Assembly (NCBI GenBank): GCA_035578155.1
Contig: JAPWDM010000013.1
Span: forward strand, 7,899,527-7,963,526
DNA: 64,000 bases
Reading direction: 5' to 3'
DNA from: Brachynemurus nebulosus
Lineage: Eukaryota > Arthropoda > Insecta > Neuroptera > Myrmeleontidae
Positions within the stretch are counted from its first letter, which is position 1. Every line of letters begins with the position of its first letter. Below, one piece after another: positions 57,512-64,000 of this stretch. Made by a program: the position numbers and the translations under genes. The notes below the pieces were generated by a model, which worked only from the letters and a program-made list of their open reading frames with translations, was not told the DNA's origin and did no database searches.

Positions 57512-57555
57512 CTGGTTCCCAAACGGGAGCGTGGGTTCGAACCCCACACCTGACA
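57512..57555 (+). pseudogene. tRNA-Leu (UAA) copy 6, 3' half
   Basis: Begins with the duplicated CTG and continues through the variable arm, the intact B box and the ACCTGAC acceptor strand, followed by a T6 terminator. With one CTG removed, the two halves spell a gene identical to copy 1. The A and B boxes are now more than 1.2 kb apart and T runs lie between them, so a functional tRNA is not expected. Confidence 0.95.
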
Positions 57556-57655
57556 AAAAAAATTTTTTACAATTTACGTCAAGTCAATTCTATTCTAGTT
57601 TCTTCAATATTTTCTTTTGATTAATTTGACATTAAAAAGAAGCTTCGCAATCAGC

Positions 57656-58273
57656 CTTTTCATAATTTTCCCAGTTATATACCTGATTAGGAAAAGTTAA
57701 GCAGATTTTAGTCTTAAATTTATTCTTGTTTCAATGACGATAATTTTTCTTTATATTCAGACTCTCGTGTTAAATCTAAAAATATCTAAGTTTATATATA
57801 CTTAAGTATAGAAAGTAAAAAGCCTAAAATATTATTTTTCAAAACTTTCATAATTTAGGACTAAAAGGGTTAAAAGTTATTTTACATTGTACTGATTTAT
57901 TGGTAATTATATAGCATTAAGGGTTCACCTATTTTTGACTTTTAAAAAACAAAATTAATGAATTTTAATGACCTTTTCTCTAAAAAGAAAAGTTTGGTAT
58001 TACGGGAAATTAATTTTATAAAATATAACTCGATACGAATACTGAAAACGTTTGGGAACTAAAAATTGATTTCCTTTACTTATTTTATTCCAGGCCACAA
58101 AAATAACACTTACAATCCTTGGTAGGTATACTCTAAAAAAGATGTAGTTCAAAAATTAAAAAATTTTTTTGATCATTTTTCTTTGAATCAAAATAATATA
58201 TTCTTTTGATTGATCGAAATATTTCCTTGAATATTTTTTTCAGTAGTCAGGTTATATCTTTCTGAATCAAAGA

Positions 58274-58308
<35 letters not shown>

Positions 58309-58690
58309 AATTAATTGAAAGAAAGAAATCAAGGAAATTTATAATCTTTGAACAAATAAATCATTTTGAGAGTGTAATATACCAATTATTTAGCCTTTCT
58401 GAAAATCAGAGAACTTTTCGTAAAGCACAATTCATTTTCGCCCACTTAAAATCTTAAAAAACTTCTTCAAAAAAAAAAAAAGACCTTTTATGTCACAACA
58501 CCTTAGTAGTAAATGAGAAAACGAAAAAAATTGCCTTATTTTTTCTTCTCTGATTATAATCAAAGATTCGTAAATTTTTATTCTTCATATGAACAAAAGC
58601 GGAAAAAATATTTTTTTATTCTCTTCTCACCGAAACAAAATACCATAATCATACCAACCACACAGTGTGTGTGCCTCTTTAGTATCACTT
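57656..58690. other. Spacer with (AAAT)n
   Basis: A (TAAA)n run of about 10 units lies at 58270-58310. A 60-codon frame at 58513 is Lys/Phe-rich and not gene-like. Confidence 0.45.
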
Positions 58691-58814
58691 TTTAAGCGAA
58701 ATTCCATTTTGGAAATTCACTAATAACAGCGGGTGCCATAAAAGGACCTGAGCCAGGGATTATGGCAGAAATTTGTTTAGAGGCCTCGAGAAACCAAAAA
58801 TGATTTTCATTAAA

Positions 58815-58908
<94 letters not shown>

Positions 58909-59645
58909 GTATGTATATTTGTGTCCGCGCGATAACTCTCGAACGAATCCTCGAATTGTTACGAAATTGGGTGTGTAGATCAAAAGTCCCAAAAGCTTGG
59001 ATGACTTCGTTAGCCAGGTACGTCCGATTTCTGGAAGCCAAAATTTTGGCCAATTTTCGCCATTTTTAGTGGTTTTTTGCAAAAATTGGTCAGATTTCTA
59101 AAGCTTTTTTAATATTTTTTACATCATCGGAAAGAACGTAAAAAATTACATAAGATAAGCTTTTAAAACATTATTCTAAGTGAACTAGCTTTTGAGGAAA
59201 ATTAAGAAATTTGCCGAATTTCTTTACAATAAATACTTAATCGTTTTTTTCATTACAATATCAATATTTATATCTGTTTCATTTTTCAGAATAAAAATTA
59301 ACTAACTTTTCAAGAGTACGTCGTCACCGATTTTGAAAATTTGTTCACTGTTAGAGAGCTAAACTATTTTATATGGATATAAATTATGTTATATGAGTTT
59401 GGGATGCGGGGGTTCCAAAAGTGTAAAAAATAAACTATCCAACCGATTCTGAAAATTTTTTCACCTCTGAAAAATTAAACTGAAACTTGCCTGGGTACCC
59501 AAAAGCACTAAAAATTAACTATTCAATCAATTTCGAAAATTTTTTCACTGTTTGAGAGCTAAACTACCAATTTTAGATGGATACAGGTTGTTATATGAAA
59601 TCTTTGGAAATTCGCTATGTTATGCAGGTGCTGCGACAAGGGGTA
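58691..59645 (+). mobile_element. (AT)n-core element, long copy
   Basis: The 5' landmarks AGCGAAATTCCATTTTGG and GAGCCAGGGATTATGGCAGA, the TA core and CGATAACTCTCGAACGAA are present. The 3' end is GGAAATTCGCTATG ... GTGCTGCGACAAGGGGTA. The 3' half matches the 27012 copy more closely than the 41-46 kb group (CTAAGTGAACTAGCTTTTGA). It adds three loose repeats of ~110 bp with CACTGTT-GAGAGCTAAACTA at 59325-59600. Confidence 0.7.
58818..58902 (+). repeat. (TA)n microsatellite
   Basis: About 42 TA units, core of the element at 58691. Confidence 0.95.
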
Positions 59646-62407
59646 TTTATATAAGAGTTTTTTTTTAAAATTCGAAAGATTTAACCCTTATCTTTATTTG
59701 TTACAAAAGAAAGGCATTTTATATTGTGATATTAAAAAAAAAAAAACAATATACAGAATACATTTCATCAAAGATCACATACAATGCTAAATAATATTTT
59801 CGAATGAACAGATTTACATGCATTAACATCTTACAGGGTACCGGGTGGAGGGAGTAAAATAAACTAGGAATATAATCCTAAGCCGCGCCTAAATAGAAGT
59901 TGTTATTGTGTATTTAAATTTTTCTTTTTTAAAGCGGTTATTGTAGGGTGTCTTTGTTTTGTTACGGGCACAGTTTTTGGTTTGTTTTTTCTATAAAACT
60001 ATAAAACCGTGTAAAAATGTGTTATGATGCGAACACGGTGCGGTATAAAATGAAATGTACAAGAAACCATGTTTAATGTATTATGAAATTTATAGCTGGT
60101 GTGTATTAGGATGGTCGGTGAGAACTCAAAATAGGTGTATGTTATGTGAGGGGTGATTCTCTGATAACGAAAACCACTCAAAAATGTAATATTTTGATAA
60201 TTCTGCTATTTTTATAAACTATATATCTGCAGAGTAGACATGGGCAAATTGACCCATGTGTAAACCTACTAAAATCAATTTTCCCGATTTTCTTGTAATT
60301 AATTGTAACATAAAAGACAAAAATCACATGAATCAATAGTTTTTCTAATGCGCAAGTAGCACATTTAAATTCACTAGTCTAAATGTAATACTTAGTTTCC
60401 AAGAAATTTAATTTTATAATCCGAAGCTTCAACCCCTATTTTTAGAAAAAGTTCATGAATTGATTTTAACGTTTGAAATTTCTATTGGTAGCACTATCTT
60501 ACCACAAACCAGTCCCATTTGTTCCTGACGACCATAATACCAGATACCACGACTCTAAATCGTCTGAAATTCAAAGTTTTTCCATCAAGTCAAAATAGTT
60601 AAATGGCGGACTTTTCAAATTTTTAGCTTTTCTTTTATTACTTAACTTGTTTAAAATGTGGCTAAATATAAATAAATATTACAAATATTTGTAGGTTTCA
60701 TTCCAACTATAAAATTATGGATGTCGTAAACATTCTCAGAAAATTTGAACCCAATTCCTGCAATAATTTTTTTAATCCTAATCTTAAGGTCCGAAAGTGT
60801 TGTTTCGAGAAAAACGAATTTAAAATTTTTTCCATAAAAATATACTCAAAATTGTTAAAAAAAACCGTATCACTCTCAACACGGCAACATGTGTAGGAAC
60901 CAAGGGTATACGAAAAACAAAATGGAGCTACTTACCTAAGTACGAGCGTACCGCTTATTGAGTTAGTTGTATGCTGCGCGCACTCAAGACTCGTCGATTG
61001 TAACTGGTATTTCGCAGCCTCTTTGCAGTCGTTCCCTCCGACCAAAAATCAATTTTGACTTTATCGCTAGAGGTATACAGTATAGACAAAACTGATGTTA
61101 TTAGAAGGTCAATCTTTTGAAAAGAATAAACACATACTGACCCCTATCCATTTGCACGTTTATATAAACTTACTATTCGTCATACCAGCTTAGAATCTCC
61201 GATCTATAATATACAAAAATGTTTAATGTATTATAAAATATAACATTTTGTTATTATGAAGATGTTGGTAGGTAGCAACGGGGTCGGGGTGGTTTAGTGA
61301 TGTTCATATTATTTTTCATTACTTCTTCATACTTAGATAAGTGCAATATCTCCGACATAAAGACCGAATCAAAACGTAAAGAAGAATTAAAAGATGGCAA
61401 AAAAACCAACATCCTTTTTTTCAACAATGAAAGGGTTTATTATGCAATTTATTTTTTTAGTTAGTACCCATTGTATCCAAAAAGAGGACCGTAATTAATA
61501 TTTTTATAACATTTTATTATTTTTTCGAAATTGCAAAAAATTATTGAGTTGGAAATTCGAATGAAATTAAATTCCAGGTAATTTTAAAATAACACAAAAA
61601 AACGTTATTCTTTAAATTGAATGTTTTGGAGAGGGGTGGGGTAAAATTTATGATATTAATATATTTCAGGCATTTTTTCTGGAACTTTCGGATCAGAAGC
61701 TCGCTCTAAAATTGGAAAATTGAAAACAAAGACGAATCAATATTATTAATTTTTAATAAGTAGGTAATTATTTTGCCTAAAATCAATAACAACATGTTTA
61801 TTACTTAATTTGGATGTATCCAAATATACAGTGTGTTTACAATGAGTTGCGACGCTAAACAGTAACATGAATGTGCTTTGTTTATCGAAATAAAATCATT
61901 CCACTTCTTATGCACCTAAAGTAATCTAAAATAATAGGTGTATCTTGGGTATACAAAAAAAAAAAAAAATAAATCCCAGCTTCAAAAACAAATTGGTGGC
62001 GTGAGTGTAGGTCCAGAGCAGACGCTGTTTTTCCAAAACGGTTCATGATAGGTAGCCTAGCAATTTTTAAATAGCAGCCAGAACATAAGGATAGAAGATT
62101 ACGGCATCGATGAAAAATATTAATTTTACGTTAAATGGTGCCAGTTTGAAAAGAAATTACTGGAGTTAATTTTTCCCACCGTTTTGGAAAACGTAGCTTT
62201 AATTAAAAACACATGTAAAATTTCAAAAACATGTTTATCGTTTTGTGTGTTTGTACCTATCATAACGCCATCTATGAATCATGTATGGAAATATAACTTA
62301 CAATGGAAAAATATTATCCACCAAGCTGAGAGACTTCAAAATGCTACAATCAGAAATCGGTTTTTAATATATTTCCCCAGTCATAATTCCTATTGAATTA
62401 CATTATA
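59646..62407. other. Spacer without recognisable gene
   Basis: 2.8 kb with short A runs (59735, 61960) and a slightly GC-richer patch at 60940-61050 (GCTGCGCGCACTCAAGACTC). Short open frames at 59999 and 62184 have no domain. Confidence 0.45.
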
Positions 62408-62755
62408 TACAGGGTGTAAAACAAATAACTTTTGTCCTTTTGTGGGGTGACTCATAGCACCCTGTAGACACTAAAACTGCAGGAATTTTTTCGGAATTAA
62501 TAGTCGCGTCACCTCTCAAAAGGATAAGAGTTATTTCCTTTACACCCTGTATATAATATATACACACATACATATATGCACATATATATGTATGTGTGTA
62601 TATATATTATATACAGGGTGCAAAGGAATTAACTCTTATCCTTTTGAGGGGTGACGCGACTGTTAATTCCGAAAAAATTCCTGCAGTTTTAGTGTCTACA
62701 GGGTGCTATGAATCACCCTACAAAAGGACGAAAGTTATTTGTTTTACACCCTGTA
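62408..62755. repeat. Palindrome made of two head-to-head 144-bp MITE copies
   Basis: Arm 1 (62408-62551) and arm 2 (62612-62755) are mirror copies. Each arm is itself bounded by TACAGGGTGTAAA-type inverted ends. The 60-bp centre is a palindromic mix of TATATA, CACACATACATATATG and their complements. The layout looks like two insertions of one TACAGGG-ended MITE in opposite orientation, or one duplicated by hairpin replication. Confidence 0.8.
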
Positions 62756-64000
62756 TAAAGATGTTAATACATCATTTTAAACGAATTAGAACAAAAAACA
62801 AAAACAACTCCTTCGTTAAACATCCGGTATACAGTATATTGAACTAATATAAAATTAAATAATTAATTACACGATGTTAATAATTAATATCAGAAAATTG
62901 GAAATTGATAATGTGTATATACTGTATACCCGACTGATTCTAGGAAATATACGAAAATTGAATTCCATTACACATTAATGATTTCAATTAGGAATTCCGT
63001 TAATAATTTCGATGTTTATTGATCTCGAGGAATAGGTAAATATTATACTAGTCTATTCGTTGGGTTCTGACCAAAGGAAGATATCTATATTTAACAGTTG
63101 TTGATATTTAATAATAATCAAAATTGAAGATATAATAACATATCTAAGTACTATATTTCAAAGATATACTTGTAGATAGATATTTATTGAAAGGAAGTAT
63201 ATTTATTATTTTTAGGCTTCCGGATTGGGGTGGATACAGTTTTCAAATCAGGAGCGGGTCAAATTTTTTTAAATGCTTCGAAATTTTTTTTTTTTTGATA
63301 TTACAAAATTAAAAAAATATGTACCTAAGTTAACATTAAAAGAATGACTCCAAAAACCAATAATTATATTTCGGTTTTATCATTCTATCATTTTATTAAC
63401 GGTTCTAAAATAAAAACTTTAAATTTGCTTAATAAAATTCATACGGCTATTCATTTCATCTTAAAAAAGTTTTAAAATGCCACAGTTTTCCATAATTAAC
63501 CAATAAAAAACATAAAAGGTATATTTTTTGTTTTTTAAAAATTTCAAAATAAAATGACGTTTGATAGTAAGGTTTTTAAAAATAATTTTTTCATTATTTT
63601 GTAAAAAATCACAAATGGACATCAGAGCAAGTAGGTGCTTTCGCTTTGAAAAATTAAACACAATATTTAGAAAAAAAAATGCTCTTTCGGTTGTTGAGTA
63701 GTTGCTATGGTAAGTAATGGTAACTATGTAAGTACCTACTACCGCTCGTTAATAGCTATGTAAGTCGAAACATCTGACTGATTTTCTGACTGAAAATCAA
63801 GTGAGAACGGCAAAGTAAAACTATGTTTCAACTTTTGTATTTGAATGTAAAAATATGCTACCCACATATTTTTAAATTTTTCAAAATGTAAAAAGTTCAT
63901 ATTTTAAGAGTTTTAATGTATCTAATTGACTTGTATTTAAATTGTGAATATTGTGATATAGGTACTCATATCGAAAAGAAAAAGATTTTAAGAAAAATTA
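62756..64000. other. Spacer to window end
   Basis: AT-rich, no gene, tRNA or element boundary recognised. Confidence 0.4.

Noticed and set aside
56248..57555. Split or intron-containing tRNA gene
   Set aside because: The interruption has transposon ends and a target duplication and is outside the canonical intron position next to the anticodon.

Overview
The window looks like a gene-poor, AT-rich stretch of animal nuclear DNA, most likely from an insect. The evidence is intron-containing-genome style content: eukaryotic tRNA genes with internal A and B boxes and T-run terminators, a Penelope-like retroelement, a decayed LINE end, and a crowd of small DNA transposons of the TA-, TTAA- and 8-bp-target classes. 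The exact order of insect cannot be fixed from the sequence. I see no convincing host protein-coding gene. The only protein-like segments I recognise belong to mobile elements: the GIY-YIG end of a Penelope-like ORF, an N-terminal psq-type helix-turn-helix, and a LINE C-terminal zinc-knuckle remnant.

Layout. 1-12 kb: spacer with several non-autonomous transposons (4852-5670; 6113-7919, which carries a second element nested at 6273-7619; 8226-9733; 10896-11753). 12.4-12.8 kb: a tRNA-Leu(UAA) and a tRNA-Trp(CCA) gene. 13-24 kb: hAT-, Harbinger- and TA-class MITEs, a LINE relic and a tRNA-Trp-like relic. 27-31 kb: an element with an (AT)n core, a tandem array, and one half of a long-range inverted repeat pair whose other half is at 21.2-21.9 kb. 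32.6-35 kb: a second, uninterrupted copy of the 6113-7919 MITE, followed by a Penelope-like element with inverted terminal repeats and hammerhead-ribozyme-like motifs. 35.7-41.3 kb: three further transposon-like units. 41.7-46.3 kb: a cluster of (AT)n-core elements. 46.5-47.9 kb: diverged repeats containing an AAGACC-rich hAT-type MITE.

48.8-57.6 kb holds five more tRNA-Leu(UAA) genes in both orientations. Their flanks are shared in pieces, so the cluster grew by local duplication and inversion. The last copy is cut in the anticodon stem by a 1,221-bp transposon with 3-bp target duplications, and its two halves together still spell the intact gene. Between these tRNAs are a 193-bp palindrome, a piggyBac-like MITE, a 693-bp foldback and a hAT-like MITE. 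58-64 kb: another (AT)n-core element, then mostly featureless spacer with a double-MITE palindrome at 62.4-62.8 kb.

The strongest observations are the transposon-split tRNA-Leu gene, the nested MITE proven by a paralogous empty site, and the Penelope-like element with its exact 17-bp target duplication and ribozyme-like terminal repeats. Family assignments for MITEs rest on termini and target duplications seen by eye, not on database matches.
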